A DNA stretch of 64,000 nt from the NCBI RefSeq assembly GCF_900115675.1, contig NZ_FOXI01000007.1, positions 1 to 64,000 of the forward strand, read 5' to 3'. The stretch is from Halolamina pelagica. Its GTDB lineage: Archaea; Halobacteriota; Halobacteria; Halobacteriales; Haloferacaceae. The position numbers and the translations under genes are program-made. Below are positions 25,942 to 36,599 of this stretch, piece by piece. Under the pieces are notes generated by a model that was not told the DNA's origin, ran no database searches, and saw only the letters and a program-made list of their open reading frames with translations. Every line of letters starts with the position of its first letter. Positions within the stretch are counted from its first letter, which is position 1.

Positions 25942-27774
25942 ATGAGCAGCGACACCGCAGGCAAGAGACGGTTCACCCCCGAGGAACTGGCCCGACTCCC
26001 CGAGTTTCACCACCCCCGCGTGGGGCCGGACGGCGAACGGGTCGCGTTCTACTACGACGGCACCGGTCGCAACGAACTGTACGTCCAAGACGTCGAAACC
26101 GGCGAGCGCCGGCAGCTCAGCGACGGCGAGGTCCCCCGGGCCGCCCGCTGGCCGATCGCGTGGGGCGCCGACGGCGACCGCGTGTTCTTCCACCTCGACG
26201 ACGCCGGCGACGAGCAGAACGACATCTGGGCGCTCACCCTCGACGGCGACGCCGAACCGGTCGTCGAGACGCCCGGCCAAGCGACGCTGCAGGACGTGGC
26301 CGACGACGGCCGGCTGCTGTACGGCAGCGACGAGGGCGAGCAGCTGAACCTCTACCTGTTCGACCCCGACACCGGCGCGTCCGAGCAGCTCACCGAGAAC
26401 GACGAGCCGGTCCGGGCGGGCAGCTTCTCGCCCGACGGCGACCGGATCGCCTACGCCACCAACGAGACCGAGGCGATGGAGAACGAGGACGCGTACGTGC
26501 TGGACCTCGAGACCGGCGACTCGCGCCGGCTCGACCTCGGGGAGACCGGCTCCCAGAGCTACCCGGTCGACTGGCACCCCGACGGCGAGCGCCTGCTGGT
26601 CCGCGACGACGCGGAGGACTTCACCCAGGCCGGCGTCTACGACCTCGACGCCGACTCGGTGCGCTGGCTGGGCGACGGCAGCGCCGAGGAGTCGTCGGAG
26701 GCGTTCGGCCCGGACGGCGAGACGGCGTACGTCCTGCGCAGCGAGAGCGCCGGCCGGGAGCCGATCGTCTACGACCTCGACGGCGGCGGCCTGCGCGACC
26801 TCGACCTCGCAGAGGGCGTCGCCTCGCTGGCCGGCGGCGAGCACTTCCTCGCGGACGGGCGGCCGGTGTTCACCCAGACGACGCCCGAGAGCCGGGCGTC
26901 GCTGCTGGCGTACGATGGCGGCGCGACCGAGACGCTGATCGAACCCGATTACGGCGACATCGACCCCGACGCGTTCGTCGACGCCGAGTACGTCACCTAC
27001 GAGTCCGCGGACGGCATGGAGATCGGCGCGCTGCTGTACGACGCGCGGGACCGGCCGGCCGGGAGCGAGGACGAGGTCACCCCGGGCGTCGTGAAGGTCC
27101 ACGGCGGCCCGCACGGCCAGTCGATGCAGTCGTTCGACCTCTACGCGCAGTTCCTCGTGAGTCAGGGCTACTCGGTGCTGTTACCCAACTACCGCGGCTC
27201 CGTTGGTCGCGGCCGGGAGTTCCAGCAGGCGATCCTCGGCGACTGGGGCGGCGCCGAGCAGGAGGACGTCGCCGCCGGCGGGCGCTGGCTGGGCGACCGC
27301 GAGTTCGTCGACGCCGACCGCCTCGCCGTCTTCGGCGGCTCCTACGGCGGCTACTCGGCGTACTGCCAGCTCACGATGCACCCCGAGATCTGGACGACCG
27401 GCGTCGCGTGGATCGGCATCACCGACCTCGAACTGCTGTACGAGGAGTCGATGCCGCACTTCAAGGCGACGCTGGAACAGCAGTTGGGCGACCCCGAGGA
27501 GAACGCCGACCTCTGGCGGGATCGCTCGCCGATCACCCACGTCGGGAACATGCAGGCGCCGGTGTTCGTCGTCCACGGCGTCAACGACCCGCGGTGCCCG
27601 ATCTCGCAGGCGCGGACGTTCCGCGACGCGCTGCGGAATCGCGGCTGGGAGGAGGGCCCGGACGGCGACTTCGAGTACGAGGAGCTCGAGGCTGAGGGCC
27701 ACGGCAGCTCCGACGTGGAGCAGAAAGTGCGCGCGTTCGGGCTGATCGGCGAGTTCCTCGAACGACGCTTGTAG
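25942..27774 (+). CDS. S9-family prolyl oligopeptidase / acylaminoacyl peptidase
   Basis: The 610-aa protein has an N-terminal seven-bladed propeller (repeats like FSPDGDRIAYATNE and DWHPDGERLLV) and a C-terminal alpha/beta-hydrolase. The nucleophile is Ser467 in FGGSYGGY; the Asp lies in VHGVNDPRCP and the His in EAEGHGSSD. There is no signal peptide, so it acts on peptides in the cytoplasm. Length is typical of the family. Confidence 0.94.
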   Translation: MSSDTAGKRRFTPEELARLPEFHHPRVGPDGERVAFYYDGTGRNELYVQDVETGERRQLSDGEVPRAARWPIAWGADGDRVFFHLDDAGDEQNDIWALTLDGDAEPVVETPGQATLQDVADDGRLLYGSDEGEQLNLYLFDPDTGASEQLTENDEPVRAGSFSPDGDRIAYATNETEAMENEDAYVLDLETGDSRRLDLGETGSQSYPVDWHPDGERLLVRDDAEDFTQAGVYDLDADSVRWLGDGSAEESSEAFGPDGETAYVLRSESAGREPIVYDLDGGGLRDLDLAEGVASLAGGEHFLADGRPVFTQTTPESRASLLAYDGGATETLIEPDYGDIDPDAFVDAEYVTYESADGMEIGALLYDARDRPAGSEDEVTPGVVKVHGGPHGQSMQSFDLYAQFLVSQGYSVLLPNYRGSVGRGREFQQAILGDWGGAEQEDVAAGGRWLGDREFVDADRLAVFGGSYGGYSAYCQLTMHPEIWTTGVAWIGITDLELLYEESMPHFKATLEQQLGDPEENADLWRDRSPITHVGNMQAPVFVVHGVNDPRCPISQARTFRDALRNRGWEEGPDGDFEYEELEAEGHGSSDVEQKVRAFGLIGEFLERRL

Positions 27775-28203
27775 CTACTCCCGACCGACGACGACCGCGG
27801 TCCGGATGTCCAGCGCGGCGTCGAACTCGCTGCCGCGACGGGTCTCGGCGCCGATGCGGAGCAGCTGGCGCTCGTGAGCCCGCTGAACAGTGCTTTTCCC
27901 CTCAGGCGAGAGCGAGAGCACCGACGCCACGCCCTCCCAGTAGTCCGGCGGGACGAAGAACAGCTCCCGGCGCTCGTCGCTGTAGGGCGACTCGAACCGC
28001 CGCTGGAGCGACTCACGGCGGTCGATCAGGTGGGCGTCGACCCGCCCCAGCAGCTCCGGGAGTTCGCGCGGGGGGATCCCGTCACCGTGGGCCACCTGCT
28101 GGAGCACCGTGGCGTCGAACGGCACCGCGTCGGCGTCCGGGACCGGCGTCGCCTCGGCGGGGTCCGGGGCGTCGTCCCAGCGGCCCGGCGTGTCCGAGGG
28201 CAT
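27775..28203 (-). CDS. Conserved haloarchaeal protein, function unknown
   Basis: The 142-aa product starts MPSDTPGRWDDAPDPAE (another ATG one codon upstream is possible) and contains FDATVLQQVAHGDGIPP and the block RELFFVPPDYWEGV. The N-terminus is acidic, the middle helical. It is convergent with the peptidase, whose stop adjoins its own stop. I do not recognise a family. Confidence 0.7.
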   Translation of the reverse strand: MPSDTPGRWDDAPDPAEATPVPDADAVPFDATVLQQVAHGDGIPPRELPELLGRVDAHLIDRRESLQRRFESPYSDERRELFFVPPDYWEGVASVLSLSPEGKSTVQRAHERQLLRIGAETRRGSEFDAALDIRTAVVVGRE

Positions 28204-28327
28204 CATCGGCCCATCACCGATGGTCGCGTGCGGTCCTGAACGCGAGAACGGAGATCCATCGAGAGGCACATACGCCCCACTTGTGCGCTCTCGGGGATAA
28301 GGAACGCGGAGGTGTCGGTTCGGGCCG

Positions 28328-29128
28328 CTACTGGTTCCACGGCGCCGCGTCGAAGTCGACGATGCGGTGGCGCTCGTCGATCCCGTCGATGGCGGCGAGG
28401 TCCTCGCCCTCGAGGTCGAGCTCCCGGGCCGCCCAGTTGTCCCGGATGTGTGCCTCGCTGGTCGCCTTCGGGATCGCGACGACGTTCTCCTTCGAGAGCA
28501 GCCACGCGAGGCTCACCTGCGCGGGCGAGGCGTCGTGCTTGGTGGCGATCTCCTGGATCGTCTCGACGTCGGCGACCTGGTTCCGGGCGATCGGGCAGTA
28601 CGCGACCAGCGCGTAGTCGTGTTCGACGGCGTGGGCGCGAAGCTCGTCCTGCGGGAGCATCGGGTGGCACTCGACCTGGTGGGCCGCGAGCAGCGGGTCG
28701 AGGCGCTCGAGAGCAGCGTCGAGCTGGTCGACGCGGAAGTTCGACAGCCCCACCGCGTCGACGACGCCGTCGGCGTGGAGGTCGTTCAGCGCGTCGATCG
28801 TTCCCTCGGGGTCGTAGCTGTCGATCGGCCAGTGGACGTACAGCAGGTCGATCGTGTCGACGCCCAGCCGCTCGGCGCTCTCGCGGGCGGTCTCGACGGC
28901 ATCGTCGTACGCGAGGTTCCCGGTGGCGAGCTTCGTCGCGACGAACACGTCCTCCCGCGGGACGTCGCTGTCGGCGAGCCCGTCGCCGACGGCCGCCTCG
29001 TTGCCGTAGCTCTGGGCGGTGTCGACGTGGCGGTAGCCGGCGTCGAGCGCGGTGCTGACGCTGTCGGCGCACTGGTCGGGGTCGTCGTTCTCGTACGTGC
29101 CGAGGCCGAGTCGGGGAATCTCCTGCAT
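28328..29128 (-). CDS. Aldo/keto reductase
   Basis: The 266-aa NADP(H)-dependent reductase has the catalytic tetrad Asp36, Tyr41 (HVDTAQSYGNE), Lys66 (FVATKLA) and His99 (LLYVHWPID), plus the cofactor-binding block IPKATSEAHIRDN. The physiological substrate is unknown; the sequence resembles 2,5-diketogluconate reductases. It lies 71 bases downstream of the PHP gene on the same strand and may share its transcript. Confidence 0.92.
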   Translation of the reverse strand: MQEIPRLGLGTYENDDPDQCADSVSTALDAGYRHVDTAQSYGNEAAVGDGLADSDVPREDVFVATKLATGNLAYDDAVETARESAERLGVDTIDLLYVHWPIDSYDPEGTIDALNDLHADGVVDAVGLSNFRVDQLDAALERLDPLLAAHQVECHPMLPQDELRAHAVEHDYALVAYCPIARNQVADVETIQEIATKHDASPAQVSLAWLLSKENVVAIPKATSEAHIRDNWAARELDLEGEDLAAIDGIDERHRIVDFDAAPWNQ

Positions 29129-29199
29129 GCCCCGACCGCAGGGCCGGGGGCGTGTCAACCCTGCGGTGGCGGCGGGCCGTCCCGACGCCGCCGGGCGCC

Positions 29200-29976
29200 T
29201 CACACGTCGAGCGTCGTCGGCTCGATACCGTAGTCGTCGAGGTGCCGCTCGAGCGCGTCGATCCGGCCGCCCACCTCCTCGGGGTGGTGGGCGTCGCTGC
29301 CGACGACGAACTCGACGCCGTGGTCGAGGAAGGTGTCGAGCAGGTCGGGTGCGGGGTGGAACTCGCCGTAGTCGTCGAGGACGCGCCCGGCGTTGATCTC
29401 CGGGACGGTCGCCGAGTCCGCGAACGCGGCGGCGGCCTGTTCGTAGTGCTCGGTCGTCGAGTACCCCCGGAGTTCGGGCGTCCGCTCGACGAGGTCGGCG
29501 TGGGCCGCGATGTCGAACAGTTCGCTGTCGGCCAGATCGGCCAGGTTGTCGTAGTAGCCGTCGACGACTGCGCGGCGCGCGGCGTCGTCGAGGCCGACGA
29601 AGTTCTCGGCCCACTGCACGTCCGCGCCGTCGACGGAGTGGACGCTGCCGACGGCGTAGTCGAACCCCGCCTCGTCGAGGAACGACGCGATGTCGGCCTC
29701 GCGGCCGGGGACGTAGTCCATCTCGACGGCGTCGAACACCGCGATGTCGGTCTCAGTCCGGGCCCACTCGATCCCCTCGCGGCGTCGCTGGTACGTCTCG
29801 TCGAGCGCGAAGCCGAGGCCGTCGAGGCGCCGTCGCGCGTCGCCCTCGGCGGTCACGTTGCAGTGGTCGGCGAAGCCGATCCCGTCGAGGCCGGCGGCCT
29901 CGGCGGCCCGGACCATCCCCGGGATGAAGTGGCCGTCCGAGTAGTTCGTATGGGTGTGGTAGTCGAACCGGACCAT
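29200..29976 (-). CDS. PHP-domain phosphoesterase (histidinol-phosphatase-like)
   Basis: The 258-aa protein opens with MVRFDYHTHTNYSDGH, the PHP metal motif (HxH), then GFADHCN, VGSVHSVDG, FDIAAHADL and VGSDAHHPEEVGGR, giving the full set of metal ligands. Length fits histidinol-phosphate phosphatase HisK, but without other his genes nearby a general phosphoesterase is as likely. Its ATG overlaps the cupin stop by one base (TGATG). Confidence 0.86.
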   Translation of the reverse strand: MVRFDYHTHTNYSDGHFIPGMVRAAEAAGLDGIGFADHCNVTAEGDARRRLDGLGFALDETYQRRREGIEWARTETDIAVFDAVEMDYVPGREADIASFLDEAGFDYAVGSVHSVDGADVQWAENFVGLDDAARRAVVDGYYDNLADLADSELFDIAAHADLVERTPELRGYSTTEHYEQAAAAFADSATVPEINAGRVLDDYGEFHPAPDLLDTFLDHGVEFVVGSDAHHPEEVGGRIDALERHLDDYGIEPTTLDV

Positions 29977-30284
29977 CAGGGCAGCGGCGCCAGCGTCGCC
30001 GTGAAGACGGCCACGTCGTCGGTGTCGTTGCGCGCGCCGTGGGCGACGCCGCGCTCGTGGGCGACGACGCCGGGGGCGACGATCGGTTCCGCCTCGTCCT
30101 CCTGGATCACGGTGACCGTCCCGGCGAGCACGTGGAACACGTTCAGGCTCTCGGGGTGGTCGTGGCTGTCGAGTTCGGCGCCCGGGCCGAGGAAGAACGC
30201 CTTCACGAGGGCGTCGTCGTCGACGACGAGCTCGCGGGTCTCGATCGTCCCGGGTTCGGGCGTCACGTCGGGGAGTCGGTCCAT
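29976..30284 (-). CDS. Cupin-domain protein
   Basis: The 102-aa single-domain cupin has DSHDHPESLNVFHVLAG and a second motif VAHERGVAHGARN, giving His ligands for a metal. It may sense or bind a small acid or be an isomerase; sequence does not decide. It is first in an operon with the PHP gene. ATG at 30284 is chosen; the longer frame upstream runs through the hairpin region. Confidence 0.85.
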   Translation of the reverse strand: MDRLPDVTPEPGTIETRELVVDDDALVKAFFLGPGAELDSHDHPESLNVFHVLAGTVTVIQEDEAEPIVAPGVVAHERGVAHGARNDTDDVAVFTATLAPLP

Positions 30285-30421
30285 ACACCCCTTCAGCACG
30301 CGGGGGAGAAAAATCCGGCTACGCCGGCGGGCAGTCGCCACAAAACCGACGGGCGTCTCCGCCCCGGTTCCCGTTCGAACGGCTGCTGTAGCTGTGGCTA
30401 CGGGACCGAACGGTCGGAGAA

Positions 30422-30592
30422 GTGGCGACGCCGGTGGAAGGCGTCGCACGGAACCGGTGCGCCACGGCGCGCGACTGGGACAGATCACCCCGGTGCCCCG
30501 CCTCTGACAAGAGGGCACCCCCAGTCGTCCGCGTCGCCGCCGTCACGCCGAAAGCCGCCTCCTCCAGCCCACACCGAGAGGATGGGCGGCTG
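30422..30592. ncRNA. Candidate structured RNA: three stable hairpins in the 30285-30631 gap
   Basis: No credible gene fills this gap. Hairpin A pairs 30425-30432 with 30440-30447 (8 bp, 7-nt loop). Hairpin B pairs CGACTGGG (30472-30479) with 30520-30527 and, inside it, GGTGCCC (30492-30498) with 30513-30519, plus a short CTCT/AGAG tip. Hairpin C pairs AGCCGCC (30553-30559) with 30585-30591 and inner TCCTC with GAGGA. The strand is undecided. It may be a terminator array for the secreted-protein gene ending at 30632, or an independent RNA. The left end also holds the cupin promoter. Confidence 0.4.
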
Positions 30593-30631
30593 GAAACCCA
30601 CTGCGGCAAGCGTCGGCGGGGAGATTACCGA

Positions 30632-31948
30632 TTAGTTGTTGCCGTTACCGTTCCCCACGCCGGGGTTCTCGTCCTCATCGTCGTCGTCATCGTCGTCCTC
30701 CTCGTCTTCCTCGTCCTCCTCGTCTTCCTCATCCTCTTCGTCGTCGCTCTCGGACGCCTCGTTCTCGCTCTCGGCGTCGTCGCCGTCAGCGTCGTCACCG
30801 TTGTTCGGCGCCTTGTCGGAGTTACCCGGCGACTCGTCGCCCTCGTCATCGTCGCTGTTGCCCGGGGCGTCGTCGGAGTTACCCGGGGCGTCGTCGGAGT
30901 TACCCGGGGCGTCGCCGGAGTTGCCCGGCGCGTCGTCGTTGCCGTTACCGAGCTGCTCCTGGATCATCTGGCCGAGGTTCCCCTCCTGGTTACCGCTGAG
31001 CCAGTTCTGGATGACCGCGAACACGTTCTTCGCGCGGTCGGAGGCGTTCTCGTCGGGACCGGCCTCGTCGTCCTCGTCGCGGACGAGTTCGCCGTCCTCG
31101 ATCGTGTACTCGAGTACGAGTTCGTCCTCACCGGACGTGATCTCGAGTGTGAGTTCCTCTGTCGCGTTCGTCTCGAAGGTCAGCGAGCCGTTGGCGTCGG
31201 TCGTGCCGACCGTCTCGCCGTTGGCCGCGACCGTCGCGTTCTCGACGGCGCTGTCGTTCCTCGTGACGGTCAGGTCGACGGTGCCGTTGTCGTAGCTCAC
31301 GTCGGCCGCGAGCGCGGACTCGTCATCGTCCTCCTCGTCCTCGCGGACGAGCTCACCGTCCTCGATCTCGTACTCGAGTTCGAGCTCCTGCTCGCCCGAC
31401 TCGACCTCGATCTCGAGCTCCTCGGTCGCGTTCGTCTCGAACGTGATCGAGCCGTTGGCGTCGGTCGTGCCGACCGTCTCGTCGTTGGCTTCGACCGTCG
31501 CGTTCTCGACGCCCGTCCCGTTCTGAGTCACCGTCATCTCGACGGTGCCGTTGTCGTAGCTCACGTCGGCCGCGAGCTCGGGCTCGTCGTCATCGTCGTC
31601 CTCGTCGGACTCACGGACGAGTTCGCCGTCCTCGATCTCGTACTCGACCTCGTGGTCGATCCCCTCGCCCTCGAGTTCGAGTTCGAGCTCGTCACCGTCA
31701 CTCGCGTTCGTGTCGAACGTGAGCGTACCGTTCGCGTCGGTCGTGCCGACGTCCTCGTCGTTGGCCTCGACCGAGACGTTCTCGACGCCCGTCCCGTTCT
31801 GCGTGACGGTGAGCGCCACTGTCCCGTCGTCGTAGTTCGCCTCGATGCTCGTGTCGGCGCTCGTGTCGGTCTGGGCGGTGACCGCCCCCGCACCTGCGGA
31901 GACGACCAGCGCCGCCACCAGCACCGTGAGCAGTTTCGTTGCGTTCAT
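30632..31948 (-). CDS. Secreted acidic repeat protein
   Basis: The 438-aa protein has a Sec signal peptide ending near GAVTA (about residue 25). Three Ig/CarboxypepD-like repeats of about 90 aa follow, each running through TVTQNGTGVENATVEAN, VGTTDANGS and YEIEDGELVR. There are many N-x-S/T sites for N-glycosylation. Next comes a short helical segment (VFAVIQNWLSGNQEG), a tandem DDAPGNS array, an almost pure Asp/Glu stretch, and a Gly/Asn end. No PGF-CTERM or transmembrane anchor is present, so it may be released or bound through charge. Function is unknown; surface or cation-binding roles are plausible. Confidence 0.85.
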   Translation of the reverse strand: MNATKLLTVLVAALVVSAGAGAVTAQTDTSADTSIEANYDDGTVALTVTQNGTGVENVSVEANDEDVGTTDANGTLTFDTNASDGDELELELEGEGIDHEVEYEIEDGELVRESDEDDDDDEPELAADVSYDNGTVEMTVTQNGTGVENATVEANDETVGTTDANGSITFETNATEELEIEVESGEQELELEYEIEDGELVREDEEDDDESALAADVSYDNGTVDLTVTRNDSAVENATVAANGETVGTTDANGSLTFETNATEELTLEITSGEDELVLEYTIEDGELVRDEDDEAGPDENASDRAKNVFAVIQNWLSGNQEGNLGQMIQEQLGNGNDDAPGNSGDAPGNSDDAPGNSDDAPGNSDDDEGDESPGNSDKAPNNGDDADGDDAESENEASESDDEEDEEDEEDEEDEEDDDDDDDEDENPGVGNGNGNN

Positions 31949-32138
31949 TGCGTCCGTAGCCAGGAGCTACGAACACTTGAAGGGGGATAGCGACAAACGG
32001 GGATTTTGCCGTTTGAGGCCGTAATAAGCCGGATTAAGTCGGTTTAAGCGTCGGGGGAGCGTGCCGTCGATCCGCCACGGCAGAACAGGTGGCGCGGCCG
32101 CCCGGCACGACCGGTTCGTCCTGTTCGCGCGCCGACGA

Positions 32139-32468
32139 CTACTGCCGTTCCGCGACCAGTTCCTCGGCGACCGCCTCGGCGTCGAGCAGCGACGGGTCGA
32201 CCACGAGGTCGACGGTGCCGCCGACGGACTCCGGGAGCTCGCCGTCGCCGTAACAGACCGCCCGCACGTCCGGGTTCGCCTCCTTGGCGAGCGTGATCGA
32301 GATCCCCTCCGTGAGGTCGGTGAGCACGAACAGGTCCGCCGTCTCGATGCCGGCCTCACCCAGCGCGTCAGCGAAGACGGGGCTCTCCACGCGCTCGACC
32401 GTGACGCCGAGCGCCTCGAGTTCCGCGCCGATGGCCTCCGGGTCGGGGCCGGCGACGATGGCCCGCAT
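32139..32468 (-). CDS. Small nucleotide-fold protein downstream of GMP synthase
   Basis: The 109-aa product begins [20 protein letters not shown] and reads like a short TrkA-N/receiver-like alpha/beta fold (ADLFVLTDLTEGISITLAKE). I recall it as a haloarchaeal DUF7126-type family; function is unknown. Its ATG overlaps the guaAb stop by one base (TGATG), so it is the third gene of the pyrG-guaAb operon. Confidence 0.78.
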   Translation of the reverse strand: MRAIVAGPDPEAIGAELEALGVTVERVESPVFADALGEAGIETADLFVLTDLTEGISITLAKEANPDVRAVCYGDGELPESVGGTVDLVVDPSLLDAEAVAEELVAERQ

Positions 32469-33384
32469 CACTCGTACTCGATGGTCGCGGGCGGTTTGTG
32501 CGTCACGTCGTACACCACCCGCGCGACGTTCTCGTTCATCCCGGTGATCCGGCTCTGGATGCGCTGGAGCGTGTCCCAGTCGAGTTCCTGTGCCCGGGCG
32601 GTCATCCCGTCCCGGCTCTCGACGGAGCGGACGGCGACGACCCAGCCGTGGACGCGGTTGTCGCCCTTGACGCCCGTCGCCTTCCCGAGCACGGCCCCGA
32701 AGGCCTGCCAGGGCTCGTGTTCCGCGGTCTCCTCCTCGACGACGTGGCAGGCGTCGCGGGCCACCTCGACTTTCTCCTTCGTCACTTCGCCGACGATGCG
32801 GACCGCCAGCCCCGGCCCGGGGAACGGCATGCGCTCGGAGATAACCTCCTCCAGACCGAGTTCGCGGGCCACCTCGCGGACCTCGTCCTTGTAGAGGTCG
32901 CGGACGGGTTCGACGATCCCCTCGAAGTCGACCGCCTCGGGCAGGCCGCCGACGTTGTGGTGGGACTTGATGTTCCCCTCGCTCTCGATGCGGTCGGGGT
33001 AGATGGTCCCCTGCACGAGGTAGTCGGCGTCGGCCTCACGCGCCTCGCGTTCGAACTCGCGGATGAACTGCTCGCCGATGACGTGGCGCTTCTCCTCGGG
33101 GTCGGTGACGCCGGCGAGCTCCACGAGGAACCGCTCCTCGGCCTCGACGACCGTCAGCGAGTCCATGAAGTCGAACGTCTCGCGGATGCTCTCGGTCTCG
33201 CCTTTCCGCATCAGCCCCGTGTCGACGTAGACCGGGACGAGGCGGTCCCCGATGGCCTCGTAGGCCAGCGCGGCCGCGACTGAGGAGTCGACGCCGCCCG
33301 AGAGGGCGATGATCGCCTTCCCGTCACCGACTTCGTCGCGGATCTCCTCGACCTTCTCGTCGATGAACGACTGGGCGTCGACCA

Positions 33385-33385
<1 letters not shown>
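32468..33385 (-). CDS. guaAb: GMP synthase, ATP-pyrophosphatase subunit B
   Basis: The 305-aa subunit adenylates XMP before amination. The PP-loop is [12 protein letters not shown] near residues 27-38; family blocks [25 protein letters not shown] and HHNVGGLPE follow, with [13 protein letters not shown] and the C-terminal KPPATIEYE. In archaea the glutaminase subunit is a separate gene, not seen in this window. It overlaps pyrG and the small downstream gene by one base each. Confidence 0.96.
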
Positions 33386-35163
<1,778 letters not shown>

Positions 35164-35183
35164 TCACTGCGCTGCGAACGGCC

Positions 35184-36488
35184 TCACTGTTCCGCGAACA
35201 GTTCCTCGGCGTACGCCTGCGCGCGCTCCCGGATCGCGGCGGCGTCGACGCCGACGTGCTCGCCGCCCGCGTAGCGCACGCGGCCGTCGACCATCGTGAA
35301 CCGCACGTCGTCGCCGTGCGCCGCGAAGACGAGATGCGAGACGGGATCGTGGATCGGCGTCGCGCGCTCGGTGTCGGTGGTGAGCCCGACGACGTCGGCC
35401 TTCCAGCCCGCTCGGAGCGCGCCGACGCACTCGAAGCCCGCGGCGTCGGCGCCGTTGACCGTCGCCATCTCGAAGGCGGCCTCAGCGCTGATCGCGGTGG
35501 GGTCGGTCTCGCTGACCTTCCCCAGCAGGCTGGCCTGGCGCATCTCGGTGAACGCGTCGAGGGTGTTGTTGCAGGGCGGGCCGTCGTTGCCCAGCGCGAC
35601 GTTGATCCCCCGGCGCCGGTAGTCCTCGACGGGCGCGACGCCGGAGGCGAGCTTCATGTTCGAGGACGGGCAGTGGGTGACGTGGGTGCCAGTCTCCGCG
35701 AGCACCTCGCGCTCGGCCTCGTCGGTGTGGACGCAGTGGGCCAGCACCACGTCCTCCCCGGTCAGGCCCACCTCGTCGAGCCAGTGGACGTTGCGCATCC
35801 CGGTCTCGGACTCGACGGTCGCGATCTCGTCCTCGTTCTCGCTGGCGTGGGTGTGGATGACGACGCCGTCGTAGCGGTCCGCGAGGTCGCGGGCGCCGCG
35901 CAGGCACGCCTCGGTACAGGAGACCGCAAATCGGGGCGTGACGGCGTACTGGATCCGGCCGTTCGCGGTGTCGTGGTACTGCCGGATCAGCGCCTCGCTG
36001 TCCCGCAGCGCGCGCTCGGTGGGTTCCTCCAACCCGTCGGGGCAGTCCTTGTCCATCAGCACCTTCCCCATCCGGGCCCGGATCCCGCGCTCCCGGGCGG
36101 CCGCGAACGCCTCGCCGGCGTGGTGGACCGAGAGATGGTCGACGACGGTGGTCGTGCCGGAGGCCAGACACTCGAGGTAGCCGAGGTCGGCCGCGAGGCG
36201 CATCCCCTCGGCGTCGAGGTCGGCCTCCATCGGGAGGACGTAGTCGAACAGCCAGTCGAGCAGTTCCGCGTCGTCGGCGACGCCGCGCCCCAGCGACTGG
36301 ACGGAATGGACGTGCGCGCCGACGAGCCCGGGGGCGACGATGTCGAACTCGCGGCGCTCGTGGCCCGGGAACCGGTCGCGGAGGTCCGCGGCGGCCCCGA
36401 CGGCCTCGATGCGGTCGCCCGAGGTGACGACGGCGCCGTCCTCGAGGACCGTCCCGGCGTCGACGACGACGGTTCCGGTGAGCAGCAT
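35184..36488 (-). CDS. Amidohydrolase, MTA/SAH (5'-deoxyadenosine) deaminase-like
   Basis: The 434-aa metal-dependent hydrolase has GAHVHSVQS (HxH), VVIHTHASE, VLAHCVHTD and ALGNDGPPCNN, the ligand and catalytic set of the ATZ/TRZ-MtaD group. It probably deaminates 5'-deoxyadenosine, methylthioadenosine or S-adenosylhomocysteine. ATG at 36488 is used. A longer frame to 36584 would read straight through the IS scar at 36536-36576, so it is rejected. The scar sits 48 bases upstream and may affect its promoter. Confidence 0.88.
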   Translation of the reverse strand: MLLTGTVVVDAGTVLEDGAVVTSGDRIEAVGAAADLRDRFPGHERREFDIVAPGLVGAHVHSVQSLGRGVADDAELLDWLFDYVLPMEADLDAEGMRLAADLGYLECLASGTTTVVDHLSVHHAGEAFAAARERGIRARMGKVLMDKDCPDGLEEPTERALRDSEALIRQYHDTANGRIQYAVTPRFAVSCTEACLRGARDLADRYDGVVIHTHASENEDEIATVESETGMRNVHWLDEVGLTGEDVVLAHCVHTDEAEREVLAETGTHVTHCPSSNMKLASGVAPVEDYRRRGINVALGNDGPPCNNTLDAFTEMRQASLLGKVSETDPTAISAEAAFEMATVNGADAAGFECVGALRAGWKADVVGLTTDTERATPIHDPVSHLVFAAHGDDVRFTMVDGRVRYAGGEHVGVDAAAIRERAQAYAEELFAEQ

Positions 36489-36535
36489 CCCCTCCCTGGG
36501 AGGGCGTGCAGGATTAAGAGGGTGGCTATCTTGAT

Positions 36536-36576
36536 TCAGCGAGAGAATCCCGCCGTTCACGGCGCGGAGGATGTCA
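36536..36576 (+). mobile_element. 41-bp IS200/IS605 scar: left and right ends fused
   Basis: Preceded by TTGAT (36531-36535), the 41 bases equal 14574-14602 joined to 16401-16412 of the intact element, without a mismatch. The join falls in CGCCGTTCACGGCG, a 14-bp sequence present in both end hairpins of that element (14589-14602 and 16387-16400). So the element was lost by a deletion between its two end repeats, not by clean TnpA excision. Confidence 0.9.
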
Positions 36577-36599
36577 CGCCGCACCGCTTCCGCGGGCGC

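Noticed and set aside
30422-30592. RNase P or SRP RNA
   Set aside because: The conserved blocks expected for those RNAs (such as GAGGAAAGTC for RNase P) are absent on both strands.
30319-30609. 96-aa antisense frame in the gap before the secreted-protein gene
   Set aside because: Composition is Ser/Arg-rich, no family is recognised, and the region is better explained by the hairpins it contains.
30880-30930. Short tandem repeats as a CRISPR array
   Set aside because: The repeats are in-frame codons of the DDAPGNS array in the secreted protein, with no spacers.
36489-36584. N-terminal extension of the amidohydrolase
   Set aside because: The extension translates the 41-bp IS scar and has no family similarity; ATG at 36488 gives the normal start.
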